From: Volvariella volvacea V23
Lineage: Eukaryota > Basidiomycota > Agaricomycetes > Agaricales > Pluteaceae
Direction: 5' to 3'
Assembly: GCA_000349905.1 (NCBI GenBank)
Contig: KB722748.1
Span: 579,165-613,728, forward strand
Length of the DNA stretch: 34,564 bases
This document shows, one piece after another, positions 10,648 through 20,137 of this stretch. Position 1 is the stretch's first letter; each line of letters starts with the position of its first letter. Made by a program: the position numbers and the translations under genes. Below the pieces are notes generated by a model that was not told the origin of the DNA, did no database searches, and was given only the letters and a program-made list of their open reading frames with translations.

Positions 10648-11145
10648 CCCACTAACTTCACGTTCACGTTAGTTCATTTTTATGTTCGTAAATGACAGCA
10701 GGCACTTCTACCTTGGCCTAAATATTTTGTGGCACTGACCTGTACATCACTTGTAAAATATGCAAACACTCTTGGTATGGCCACATGCATAGAAACATAG
10801 CATAGGTTTTTTGATCCTTTGGTATATCATGTTCATTCATTGGATAGCCGTCTCGTAGCTGACAGGATGCATTTCTATGGTTTGACACTTTGTAGCACTA
10901 GCCCGTACATTCCTTGGAAAAATCGCATCGCACGTCGAGTCATGGAACCGCAAAAACCAAATCAGTTAAATAAAATAATCTAAAAAGCGATACATCGAAG
11001 ACATGAATCATATGTACAGGTATATGCAACGCATATATGCATGGTATACTTTGAAATTGAAGAAAAAAATACATACACGACAAAGAGAAGGAAAGGAATA
11101 AAAATATATCCACAATTTTGACAAACCCAATCCCATATTGACCCT
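10648..11145. other. Convergent 3' intergenic region with a diverged direct repeat
   Basis: This lies between the convergent MYND and GH16 genes. A segment at about 10727-10760 (TTTGTGGCACTGACCTGTACA) recurs in diverged form at about 10891-10925 (TTTGTAGCACTAGCCCGTACA), some 164 bp further on. Nothing else is recognisable, and it probably holds both 3' UTRs. Confidence 0.45.
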
Positions 11146-12445
11146 TTACGCTGGCCCTTGTGTCGGTTGGTAGACTTTGACACTTTTGACGACCCACTTG
11201 GCATCTGCACCGCAGTTCAGCAAACCCAACTTGGGACAATCCAAAGACACGATACTCACCATGATAGTTATCCGGATTCGTCACCGCCTGGTCGCACGTA
11301 CCCGGGCACCCAACGTCCCCATAAGTCGCCGCCGCCCAGTCCCCACAAAGCGTAATATTGATCACCAACACATGCTCATAAAAGTGCGCATCAATATTAC
11401 ACGAATCGCTCGTCCACGTCGCCGCCGGCCTTCCCCAATTCGTAGGATCCGGAACGCCCTGCTTAATATCATCCGGAATATCGCTCCGTGCAAAATGCCA
11501 CATGTAAATCCCGCCCGAGTTCCACAGGAGCACGAACACGCCCCCGCCGACGCTGTTGAAGCCGGCGCCGTAGGAGCGGCCGTCGTTGTCGGAAAAGGCG
11601 CAGCCGCGGTTGCTGTTGGGGCTGACGCCGCATTCGCGGTGCATGGCGCGGCCGTCGGGGGCCTTGGAGCTGTCCCGGATGCGGTCGGAGAGGGAGCAGC
11701 CGGGTTCGAAGGAGGTGTGGAGGGTGTATTGGTTTGTGGGCTGGTCGTGGACGCCTTCGACTACGTCTATTTCACCGCCATTTGGCCAGCTGGGGCCGAC
11801 TGACCTGGAGGTGCAGACTGGGATGAGGCGTGGGGGTGTGAGAGGAGATGCGGGTGCTTACCAGAATGCAGGCCATACACTGCAGCCGTGGGGCATGCGT
11901 TCAAAGTCGGCAATGAAGAGACCATGCGTGTATGTTCTTTTTGATGTGATTCGAACACTGCGCGGGTGCAATTCCAGACGCCGAGGGTGGGGAAACGGGG
12001 GTTGTCAGCCGCTACGACTTTGGTATGGGCGGTGAAGGGACTTACGAGTCACGATTACCGCCTAGTGGGACCGTGTTTGTATCGTCCACGGACATTACAA
12101 AAGCGCCGTCATCTCTGACGTAGGCAAGCCCTTTGCGGATGGCATCCTCCTTGGTCTGGTAATTTACTCGGCCGTGCGTTGGGTCGGGATAACTAAAGAA
12201 GTCCCACTTGCTAGATTGTGGATCAGCACAACTCCAGGTATGAGGCGAGAACGAGGAAAGGCGTACTTGAAAAAGTCATCCCCTTGATAACTGTCCTGGA
12301 GAGTGTATGGAGGATTGTTGTTGCGTGAGTGGTAGTGGTAAGGATTGCGATCGGGGTGACGGCGTCTCGGGTGATGAGCGGCGAGATTACCTAGAGGTAA
12401 TGTTGCCAAGAAGAGGATGAGGAAAGAAACTAGAGATGGCAGCAT
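11146..12445 (-). CDS. Secreted GH16 endo-1,3(4)-beta-glucanase
   Basis: Five exons close in frame on the minus strand: 12445-12267, 12210-12046, 11957-11862, 11804-11260 and 11204-11146, giving 347 residues. Residues 1 to about 22 form a signal peptide (MLPSLVSFLILFLATLPLG, then NLAA). The mature part has the fungal laminarinase-type GH16 order: FFNKWDFFSYPDPTHGRVNY, RGLFIADFERMP-like strand, CSVWPAFWSVG, then the catalytic GEIDVVEG. This places the nucleophile at E158, the assisting D160 and the acid/base at E163. The C-terminal WVVKSVKVYQP strand completes the jelly roll. It should hydrolyse beta-1,3/1,4- or 1,3/1,6-glucans outside the cell, in wall remodelling or nutrition; the precise substrate cannot be read from sequence. 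Length is normal for the subfamily. A TATA box lies 228 nt upstream of the ATG. Confidence 0.9.
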
Positions 12446-13202
12446 CTCTTTAGTTAGATTTGTTGACGCGATAGGTTGGGTCGGGTTAGGCTGCGGAGAG
12501 TCGATCTAATGCGCGTGGCCTCGGGAGGGGAGACTTGGGTTTCGCGGTATGTAGAGATGGACTTGTGGAACTATCTGAGAGATAGCGGGAGGATGGAACG
12601 GAGATTGGGGTAGGATGGCGAGGAACTGAGATGGAGGATATCAATGGCTCTACCGTCTGACCCAGCCGCTTCTTTATATACCACGGTCTGCAGAGAACAA
12701 AGCACATCTTTCGCATGGGAGGGAATGAAAGGTGTGATGATAGCAGGTACGTACAAGCACGACGAAAAGCACGTTGCAGGAGCAATTGATCTCGATTTCG
12801 TCAGCGGAAATTGATGCAGGAGCCTCGAGCAACGGCCTTGATTTCGATTGTGCCAACATGGACAATGGGAGGCGCTCTTTCCAGACTCGGACCGCACAAG
12901 CCTGGTTGCCTTGACGCGCCTCTCTGCGAGCGCCATCGCTTTGAGCTCCTGGACAAAAGCCACGGCGAGCGGTGATGCGGTCAGGGCCGCGGCACAGCAC
13001 CAGCATCGAGGACCCAGCCAAGGGACTTGGGAGGTCCCCGCCTGTCGATGGCATTGGCTGCAGACTTGGCAGGACACTGTTTCTACGCCAATGAAAGCGA
13101 GGCGTGCGGAAGTGAAAGACACGACGTGATTTATTTGCAAGAGCCACGTGCTCGCCCGAGATCACGAATGTCAGCGTCACCTCTCCCGACCATCACGACG
13201 AG
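12446..13202. other. Divergent promoter region of GH16 and NAD(P)HX dehydratase genes
   Basis: About 757 nt between divergent starts. It contains the GH16 TATA box (12673-12680) and a pyrimidine-rich leader on the minus strand. Long minus-strand frames (12571-13180) have no domain, no splice logic and a composition that fits antisense shadow, so I do not call a gene. Confidence 0.5.
12673..12680 (-). promoter_or_regulatory. TATA box of the GH16 gene
   Basis: The minus strand reads TATATAAA here, followed by a CT-rich leader running to the ATG at 12445. A 5' UTR of about 200 nt is implied. Confidence 0.5.
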
Positions 13203-14601
13203 ATGCCCATCCCTCGCTCACTCTTTGAGCAGCTTAGACAATTGATACCACCCCTCGATGGCACCCTGCACAAAGGGCAATCAGGTAACTCGCCCAGTAG
13301 ACCCTCGCCAATCATCAATGTCATCTAAATCCAAAACGCCTCATTGTTTCAACGCATCCATTGTCAGGTCGTGTTGGAGTACTGGGAGGTGCATTAGAGT
13401 GAGGCTTTGCTTTCCTTATCCGCACCCAATCCCTCAAAACACGGTGCTGCGGCCAAGCTTGTGGCTGATTCAATTTCACCTGTGACAGTTACACAGGTGC
13501 TCCATACTTTGCTGCCATTTCCGCATTGCGTCTCGTAAGTGAGATATAGCACCCAGGAATGGGCAATACCCCCATCACGGCGACTTGACAATGCGAACAG
13601 GGTGCAGACCTTTCCCATGTCATATGTTCGCCCACCGCAGCTGGTGCTATCAAATCTTATTCGCCGGACCTCATTGTCCATCCAATCCTTCGTGAAGACT
13701 CGTACGCCCGTTCAACTCCCTCTTCTCGACACGGAACCCTTCGTAATGACGTGTTAAATTCCTACAGTCCAGTGAACCATGTCCAATCCGAACTGGACTC
13801 CCTGCTGTCTCGACTCCATGTTCTCATCATAGGTCCCGGGCTGGGCAGAGAACCCTACATGCAAAACTTTGCCAAACTGGCGCTCTCGATCGCAAAATCA
13901 AAAGGAATGTTCCTTGTGTTGGATGCCGATTCGCTCCTGCTAGTCGGTCAGGACCCAGGCATCATCAAGGGATACCGCCGAGCAGTCGTGACACCCAATG
14001 TAGTTGAATTTAAGCGTCTGAGCGATACGATTGGGATCGATCCTTCGACCCCAGCCGGTTTGAGAGCGAGCTTAGTGTCTAGACACTTGGGCGGCGTAAC
14101 GGTTCTGCAGAAGGGCGCAAAGGATGTGATTTCTGTTGACACGACTGGAGCTACGAGTGAAGAAGACCTGGATAAGAGCCAATTGCACGGCGCGGATGCG
14201 AACAGAGAAAGCACAAAGGAGACGGTCGAGGTCGACGTTGAAGGTGGATTGAAGAGATGCGGCGGTCAGGGTGATGTTTTGAGTGGGCTAGTCGGAACGT
14301 TTATGGCTTGGGGAAAGAATTATGAAGGGGGCGTGTTTGGGTGGGTACATGCGCTTTGGCTTCGAGATGCGTCGCTAAGGCGGGTGTTTGCAGAGATCGG
14401 TCTATTCCTACGTCTCGCATGCCGTTCCTTGCTGCTATTGGAGGGAGTATGGTTACGAGGACGGCGAGCCGACGTGCTTTCAACAAGGAAGGAAGGAGTT
14501 TGGTCACGGAGGATATGCTTTCTGAGATTGGAAAGTCATTTGCTGAGGTGTTTGGGGAGGAAGCTCAGCTCGGTCAGGATAAGGACAAGGGGAGGCTTTA
14601 G
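13203..14601 (+). CDS. ATP-dependent (S)-NAD(P)H-hydrate dehydratase (YjeF C-terminal/carbohydrate kinase-like)
   Basis: Six exons (13203-13284, 13368-13398, 13489-13534, 13601-13701, 13768-14340, 14394-14601) close in frame at 346 residues, the usual size of the stand-alone eukaryotic enzyme. It repairs hydrated NADH/NADPH by ATP- or ADP-driven dehydration. Visible signatures: [19 protein letters not shown] at the N-terminus, [24 protein letters not shown] (109-115), LDADSL (138-143), TPNVVEF (162-168), QKGAKD (201-206), and the catalytic GGQGDVLSG with D256. The C-terminal part contains IPTSRMP and [11 protein letters not shown] polar, acidic stretch (about 214-245), just before the catalytic glycine loop, looks like a lineage-specific loop. 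The start is chosen because [10 protein letters not shown] leads directly into the conserved N-terminal helix. The 53-nt last intron restores [11 protein letters not shown] exactly. Confidence 0.92.
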
Positions 14602-14871
14602 GATACGAGTTTCGGGGCAGGTGTGAAGTGGGTACAGTCATTAAATCATTTTGCCTCAATCACTAGCTCAGATTGCCCAGATAGGGTGACGTAGTCGTTA
14701 TAATGTACAAATAGAGCTGTCGAACCTGCTTTAAGCATCGTGTACGGTGTCATTCATGGTTTATGTGATAAGGATGTGTACTGGCACCCATCATGAAGTG
14801 CTCAATGAAAATGACGTGCACCGGATGTATACGGTGTTGATCTTGAAGAACTCAGCCATTAATAGTCTGAC

Positions 14872-15079
14872 GGTAGGACAACGTTTGCCAGCTTGCCAGC
14901 TCGAGTACACTACATGACTCAAGTTGCGAGTATAAGATAGAGGTAATGCCATAGTGATAATGGAGGTCTTTTTTAATAATGACTGCCACATTTCATCCTT
15001 CGACACCAGGCTCTGGGGCATTAAATCTCTCTGCGAATTCGAATGATACAATTTTGTCGTCCATTGGAGACTTCATGAC
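14872..15079. repeat. Duplicate segment A (left of the ART-hemopexin gene)
   Basis: Three blocks in order match segment B at 18236-18596. They are GGTAGGACA...GAGTACACTACATGAC (14872-14918), a TATAAGATAGAGGTAATGCCATAGT block, and TCTCTCTGCGA...TCGTCCATTGGAG (about 15028-15079). Segment A is shorter and looks internally deleted. Similarity was judged by eye, at roughly two thirds to three quarters identity in the blocks. Confidence 0.5.
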
Positions 15080-15129
15080 AGGATCTGAACATCTTCAACG
15101 AAGGGGAATTCTGGAGACTAAGCGTCCTC

Positions 15130-15144
15130 CCGCGCTTCGCGCGG
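15130..15144. repeat. GC-rich hairpin
   Basis: CCGCGC (15130-15135) and GCGCGG (15139-15144) form a perfect 6-bp stem with a TTC loop. It is isolated, not near a gene end, and of unknown meaning. Confidence 0.4.
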
Positions 15145-16263
15145 TGCACTAGATTTGAATACATACATACATACGATCCTGGTTCTGCAGCTGATAGAGT
15201 GTTCCACTCCGGACCACCGGCTGACACACGAACCTACCGAGAGCCGTTGGATCACTGTAAGCAAATGGTGGCACAAATCAAGCATACCGTGACCCTACCC
15301 GAGTCTCAACAGCCCGCATTCAACTGCATTCAGGCGAATGCTCCAAAATGCGCCCAGGTACCTAGAGCCGCAACCGCCCAGCTTCCAAAAACGCAACCTC
15401 CCACCGCGCTGTGCTTTACAATAGTAGGCAATAGAATATAGAAGATCACCGCAAGCTTACATTTCTCAGAGTCTACAAAGCACAGAGAAAAGTGTGGGCA
15501 TCCAACAGATGGTCAAAATGGGGTCAGAAGCTGACAGCGCCGCCTTCCAGTATTCTCCGCCGTTTATTCAACAGGCAGATGACCGTACCCCATGGCTACT
15601 CTGCTCATTCCATAGGAACTTGCATCCTTTTGCCATCACCATTCCTTCTAGTATTGAGCCGCGGTCAACAGGGACAGCCGAATTATCTAGAGGCGCCACC
15701 ATTCATTCTATGTGCAGGGTTGTCATTCCATTATCTAGCTGTGCGTCCAATGAAGCCTGATACCCCCACATTGTTGCAGCTGACCACGCCTACTGACGCC
15801 ACCACTCACCCCTAGGGATTTGCACCCAATATCTAGCCTTGTCTATTCAATACATCGGAATCGGCATTGTAACAGCTGATCACTACCATCTACCCCATGA
15901 CAGCATCTAACAACACCATTGTTCATTCCATACGGATTGGCACCCCAAATCCCCGCACCCTACAAGCATAATAGGATCACCAACGTGCGTGGACTGACAA
16001 AAGTGTGAGAAGGAATCAAACCTTCTTCAAGTTAAATTACGAAGCATGCCCCATGTCTCCTCATTCCTAAGGGCACCCATCTGTTCTCTACCATCGGCCT
16101 GTGAGTAGTCTTCGCTGTCATCAAATTGTCATTATTGATGATTCATTGAAAGTGGTTGTACGTGGTGACCTATCTTGTTCTCCAGACCTATCGCTTTTAT
16201 CACACATTCATATCGCCTCTCTTGAACTCGTCGCCGCTCGGTTTGTAATAATTCTTTCCTGTC

Positions 16264-16282
16264 GTCAATTATTGTAATTGAC
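16264..16282. repeat. Perfect inverted repeat in the leader of the ART-hemopexin gene
   Basis: GTCAATTA (16264-16271) and TAATTGAC (16275-16282) form a perfect 8-bp inverted repeat with a 3-nt centre, ending 65 nt before the ATG. It could be a dimer-binding operator or an mRNA hairpin. A partial copy, GTCAATTTTGG, follows just upstream of the start. Confidence 0.5.
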
Positions 16283-16347
16283 AACCCTCGAAGGTCATCC
16301 CACTCTCAACCAACCTTCAAACTTATCGTTGTCAATTTTGGCATCAC

Positions 16348-17910
16348 ATGAGTCAAGACGTGTCGCTCTTCGTTGCTTCCTTATCTCTGTGGATGAGGGA
16401 TGACTACCAGAACCTTATTGATCGGTTGCAGCGCGTTTTGAATCAAAATCCCAATTACCCGAGAAACACTCTCGAGTGGAGGACTGATACTGTAACCGAC
16501 TATCGAGGTTATCCGGTCCCCGATAGCGCCGAACGTCTCATTCACTGGACTGATGTCCATCCCGATGTCATCTTCGCTCATGGTTTAGTTCCGCGGGAAG
16601 TAGAACCGGCCTTGGACCGCCTCTCCAATGCTTCTCTAGACCTTGGCGCATACGTCCAGGACTCCTCTGCAGCGCACTCTGTCTTTGTCTCTACCACACG
16701 TTATCATCGCACAGAGGATGGTAGAAACCAGAGGTGGATGCCACGCAATCCTCGTCGATTCGAGTACGAGATCTTTGCCCATGGCGGCATTGACGTCAAC
16801 CTTAGCCTAGGAAGTCGGAGTCCCTGGAGGAATCAAAGAGAGATAGCTTTCCCCGGAGGTATCAGACCAGAATTCATTCGAAGTGCGCGCGAGTACGAAA
16901 TCACGACGGATCCAGAGACTGGTCGACAGTCTTCTCGCGTTATACGCCTTTGGGTAAACTGCGGCTTTGACCCGACTGCAAATGGGCCGAGACACTCGGC
17001 TCGTCTAGTGGAATTCCCGGACCCGGTTTGCCAGTCCAGTATCGAGGTCGTTTACTGGCCACGGGCTGGAGAAGGCCAGCCAACCCCTCCACCCCAAGGG
17101 CATGACCCTGGCGAACATGAATTGCGTCGTCGTAGGGATGTCAGCCGCCAGCAGGGAGATGCTATGAATGAAGAAGGTAGTAACGTGGATGACACGTTGA
17201 TGACTGGCAATTGTCCGGCAACTCCACCGAGAGCTGTCTTGCCTGTTCCGGACGAGTCAAACCAGGCCTACTTCTTTGCGTTCGACCAATACGTGAGGAT
17301 AAAATTTGCGCCCGGACGCGTCGACGACACCATAGTACTTGGACCCAAGCTAATCGTACACGAATGGCCATCTCTGCGAAAAGCTGGGTTCGGAAAAGTG
17401 GACGCCGCTTTACCCAGTCCAAATGGCAACGGGGAAGTTTACTTCTTTTCTGGAACGCGGTATGCGCTTATCAAGGTCAAACCGGGAACGACTGACGATT
17501 ACATTATTAATGGACCGAAGGATATTGCTAGCGAATGGCCATCCTTGAGGAAAGCAGGCTTCAATAAGGTCGACGCCGCATTCATCAGCCCGACAAAAAA
17601 ATCCGAGGCTTACTTCTTTTCTGGAACAAGATACGCGCTGATCAAAATTGTCCCAGGGACGACTGACGACTACATCATCAACGGGCCAAAGAGTATCGTC
17701 AGTGAGTGGCCGTCTCTCCGCAATGCTGGATTCTCGATGGTGGATGCTGTGCTGCCGAGTCCCAATGGTAACGGAGAGACGTACTTTTTCTCTGGCAACC
17801 GATATGCTTTGATCCGTGTCATTCCCGGTACAACTGACGACTATGTTATTAACGGACCAAAGACGGTTGCCACCGAATGGCCGTCCCTCAAGCAAGCTGG
17901 ATTCTATTGA
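16348..17910 (+). CDS. ADP-ribosyltransferase-like domain fused to four hemopexin-type repeats
   Basis: This is a single-exon 520-residue frame. Residues about 60-205 resemble the heat-labile-enterotoxin A/pierisin type of mono-ADP-ribosyltransferase fold. There is a DVIFAHGL segment (73-80) after the first strand, an FVSTT strand (113-117, the STS position), a YEIFAHGGIDVN strand (140-151), and QREIAFPGGI (163-172) in the place of the ExE/QxE catalytic turn. The first-strand arginine expected in this class appears to be His66. A charged linker (about 240-300) leads to four repeats with YFF at 308, 365, 422 and 479 and EWPSL at 339, 396, 453 and 510. The period is exactly 57 residues, like a four-bladed hemopexin propeller. 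Residues 1-20 are only weakly hydrophobic, so a signal peptide is unclear. An effector or anti-invertebrate role is possible but unproven. Enzymatic activity is uncertain because of His66. Confidence 0.8.
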   Translation: MSQDVSLFVASLSLWMRDDYQNLIDRLQRVLNQNPNYPRNTLEWRTDTVTDYRGYPVPDSAERLIHWTDVHPDVIFAHGLVPREVEPALDRLSNASLDLGAYVQDSSAAHSVFVSTTRYHRTEDGRNQRWMPRNPRRFEYEIFAHGGIDVNLSLGSRSPWRNQREIAFPGGIRPEFIRSAREYEITTDPETGRQSSRVIRLWVNCGFDPTANGPRHSARLVEFPDPVCQSSIEVVYWPRAGEGQPTPPPQGHDPGEHELRRRRDVSRQQGDAMNEEGSNVDDTLMTGNCPATPPRAVLPVPDESNQAYFFAFDQYVRIKFAPGRVDDTIVLGPKLIVHEWPSLRKAGFGKVDAALPSPNGNGEVYFFSGTRYALIKVKPGTTDDYIINGPKDIASEWPSLRKAGFNKVDAAFISPTKKSEAYFFSGTRYALIKIVPGTTDDYIINGPKSIVSEWPSLRNAGFSMVDAVLPSPNGNGETYFFSGNRYALIRVIPGTTDDYVINGPKTVATEWPSLKQAGFY

Positions 17911-18148
17911 AGTACTCAATTTGACCCCGAGTCGAATGCTTGTTTATAATTACATCTCTTTCAATACTCGTTTTCATTTGTGTACTTGTAACTGGCACGA
18001 CCGTCGTCTGTATGCTTGTCTGCGCTTTCGGTTGCTCTTGAAGTGATGCTTATGCCAGTGGAATGACCTCTCGCTGTAATACTAGTCCTCCATCTGTGTG
18101 TTTGTTTCGTACATTCTGAGTTCCGATATCGCGATCGTCTGGGTAAGC

Positions 18149-18613
18149 CTAGTGGATGGGGGTCTTCTTCACCTCAGTGCTCGCAAGAATAGGCTTAAGC
18201 AGACCCCTTCGGTTGTCGCGGAAGCACCCGACATTGGTTAGGACAGCATGTATCAGTGTCAGCCTGAGTACACTACGTGACGTGGGTTGCACTTCGAAGG
18301 ACAGACTCGTGTTAGATATGAACTGCCTGTCATATATGGAACACTTGAATTGTGGGTGACCATTATAATGCACTTTACATGAGATGGTAGACGCTGGAGG
18401 ACTGTCAGCAGAGATGCTTCCATTCCCTAATGGAGGCGCGCGGCTAGAGTGAGCATAAGACAAGATAAAGACCAGAGGCAATCCAATAGTAACCGAAGAA
18501 GTTGACGCGCTACCACCGCTGTGATGAAACCCATTGGGCACCTGATCTCCCCGCAGATGATGCAATCTCATCGTCCATCGGAGGTTTGTAACATGTGAAA
18601 AACTGCGATTCAC
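18149..18613 (-). CDS. Unrecognised open frame (possible gene fragment)
   Basis: A 154-residue minus-strand frame with a hydrophobic stretch (VTIGLPLVFILSYAHS) and no family I recognise. It runs through duplicate segment B and ends just before the assembly gap. Alternative frames with possible introns (for example a donor-free FFTCYKPPMDDEIASS reading upstream) show that the exon structure is unresolved. It is possibly the relic of a gene also represented by segment A. Low confidence. Confidence 0.2.
   Translation of the reverse strand: MNRSFSHVTNLRWTMRLHHLRGDQVPNGFHHSGGSASTSSVTIGLPLVFILSYAHSSRAPPLGNGSISADSPPASTISCKVHYNGHPQFKCSIYDRQFISNTSLSFEVQPTSRSVLRLTLIHAVLTNVGCFRDNRRGLLKPILASTEVKKTPIH
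18236..18596. repeat. Duplicate segment B (right of the ART-hemopexin gene)
   Basis: This is the longer partner of segment A, in the same orientation. It carries GGTTAGGACAGCATG...GAGTACACTACGTGAC (18236-18281), AAGACCAGAGGCAATCCAATAGTAAC-type sequence (about 18468-18495) and CTCCCCGCAGATG...TCGTCCATCGGAG (about 18546-18583). With segment A it brackets the ART-hemopexin gene as diverged direct repeats about 3.3 kb apart. Confidence 0.5.
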
Positions 18614-18652
18614 CGTCTGCGATGCTCAGGATAATTCTTAAGATAACACCCC

Positions 18653-18752
18653 NNNNNNNNNNNNNNNNNNNNNNNNNNNNNNNNNNNNNNNNNNNNNNNN
18701 NNNNNNNNNNNNNNNNNNNNNNNNNNNNNNNNNNNNNNNNNNNNNNNNNNNN
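18653..18752. other. Assembly gap (100 Ns)
   Basis: Exactly 100 Ns, the conventional placeholder for a gap of unknown size. The true distance, and any gene inside, is unknown, and open frames drawn across it are meaningless. Confidence 0.98.
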
Positions 18753-20055
18753 AGGTAGTAGGACTAGCCACTGATAGACGGGCAGGGTGCGTAATGCCGC
18801 GTTCATCGTAGTAGGACGGTGGCGAATGATGCCCTCGACGTCGTGCATGACCTGACTTGTCGGAGGTACACAGCACGCAGACTACTGAAGTTGTGTGCGT
18901 TGACACTGGACATTGACAGGGGGTACGTTATATGTGGTTGATGTACCCCGGCCCGGGGTTTCATTAAGAGGAGCACTGGCAGCAGTTGCATGCGCATAAT
19001 AGGACTGGTCACTAAAGATAGAATAAGGTCACGGTGTTTTATTGCCAGCTAGCGGTCTCAGCGAGGCATTGACGATTTTCTTTCCCCGGTGGGTTGTGTC
19101 GCCGATTTGATACCGGTTTCAGCCCCCCTTCTTGTAGGAGGATTGTGTTATTGAGCTTGTTGTAATAAGGAGAATGGACAGCATTTTTCAGGGCACTCCG
19201 AAGGAGGTCGGAGGATGTGGGCGGTTAGAGCTTGACGCCGGTTTTTTGTGAGCTGTTTGCGCCTATGATGGTCCGGCACTCGCAACAATGCACGTCAGTG
19301 TACATCGGGAAGGAGGAATCCAGACTCAGTACCATCACTAGCACATTTGATTGAATCCACATTTTAGTCTTACCTAAAAGGCCCAACGCGAAAGACTCGG
19401 TTGATTGCCAACTTATTTGCAATGGAAAAAACGCCCAAAGGGCATGTGGAGAGGGGATATAGGTAAACGCTGGCAATTCAAGGGATGCGGGCGCAGAATC
19501 ATCAAAATTGATCACGATGCCGGTACGTGTACAGGGGATATATTGTCGACGATTAAGCTATAGCCGAGATTGCACCTGTCACCGAAACCGTAGGAGCTGT
19601 GCTTCTGTCAATACGATGTCGCGGAGGGGAATGATTTGCATTGGACGGACGTAGATTGTACAAGTGAATTGGTGGAGTGGCTGGGTGGCGAAATGGGGTG
19701 CGGTATCAGGCAGCTCTTTGCCAAGGGTTGTTTGTGTGGGTGCTATCAGTGCACTCCCGCAGGGGTGGTGGCAACTGTGTAATTCTCAGGTAGTGGTTTA
19801 GATAATGGGTTGGGCTGGCGAGGTCGCTTGAGGACAAGGAGGTCGTCTTGGACGTCAGGCGGGTGGAGATAAAAGTCGGAAGCACGTGGATGAGTCTGGC
19901 GGCCTTCCTCCAACCACATTTTTGATATCGCGTCCGGCGTCCTTTTTATGACATTTCCCCTCAAGAGGATGGCAACAGGGCCCTTGGATTGATGGGAAGA
20001 AGTCACACCGAAAGCGAGGGAAGCAGATTTTTTTGCAAGAGGTGGGTTGTCTGGG

Positions 20056-20078
20056 CCAATCGCATCACATCGTACCAC
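20056..20078 (+). promoter_or_regulatory. CCAAT box plus SRE-like element of the HMG-CoA synthase promoter
   Basis: CCAAT at 20056-20060 is followed nine bases later by ATCGTACCAC (20069-20078). The latter matches the classical sterol regulatory element ATCACCCCAC at 7 of 10 positions. Neighbouring NF-Y and SREBP sites are the known arrangement in sterol-gene promoters. The assignment here is inference from motif and context. Confidence 0.4.
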
Positions 20079-20130
20079 ATTTAATTTGGTCACATTTCCT
20101 AATAAATTTCTGACCTCATACATCCAGGCC

Positions 20131-20137
20131 TATATAA
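20131..20137 (+). promoter_or_regulatory. TATA box of the HMG-CoA synthase gene
   Basis: TATATAA lies 125 nt upstream of the ATG and is followed by a strongly pyrimidine-rich leader, typical of highly expressed basidiomycete genes. Confidence 0.6.

Larger units (their letters stand above)
14602..16347. other. Gene-poor region upstream of the ART-hemopexin gene
   Basis: I find no convincing gene in this 1.7 kb. It contains duplicate segment A (14872-15079), a small GC-rich hairpin (15130-15144), an ATAC microsatellite near 15160, and imperfect repeat units of the form CATTCCATA...TTGCATCC/TTGGCACC (for example 15566-15650 against 15846-15950). The last 300 nt are CT-rich and probably hold the promoter and leader of the downstream gene. 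Confidence 0.5.

Noticed and set aside
11177..11803. Long plus-strand frame of 208 codons
   Set aside because: It is antisense to the catalytic exon of the GH16 gene. Its Ala/Val/Gly/Arg-rich composition is the mirror of that GC-rich exon and it has no domain.
12571..13180. Minus-strand frames of 168-189 codons between GH16 and the NAD(P)HX dehydratase gene
   Set aside because: No recognisable domain or splice pattern, and they occupy the divergent promoter region including the GH16 leader and TATA box.
15199..15815. Plus-strand frames of 80-107 codons
   Set aside because: They fall in a stretch of diverged internal repeats (CATTCCATA-type units) and have no domain or splice support.
18510..18906. 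Open frames crossing the N run
   Set aside because: They are artefacts of translating 100 Ns; the gap size is unknown.
19225..19515. Minus-strand 96-residue frame with an internal GTAAGAC donor-like site
   Set aside because: Possibly an exon, but no partner exon, start or family could be found, and the assembly gap nearby prevents a model.
19746..20123. Minus-strand 125-residue frame
   Set aside because: It overlaps the CCAAT/SRE-like promoter region of HMG-CoA synthase and shows no domain. I treat it as chance, though a small divergent gene is not excluded.
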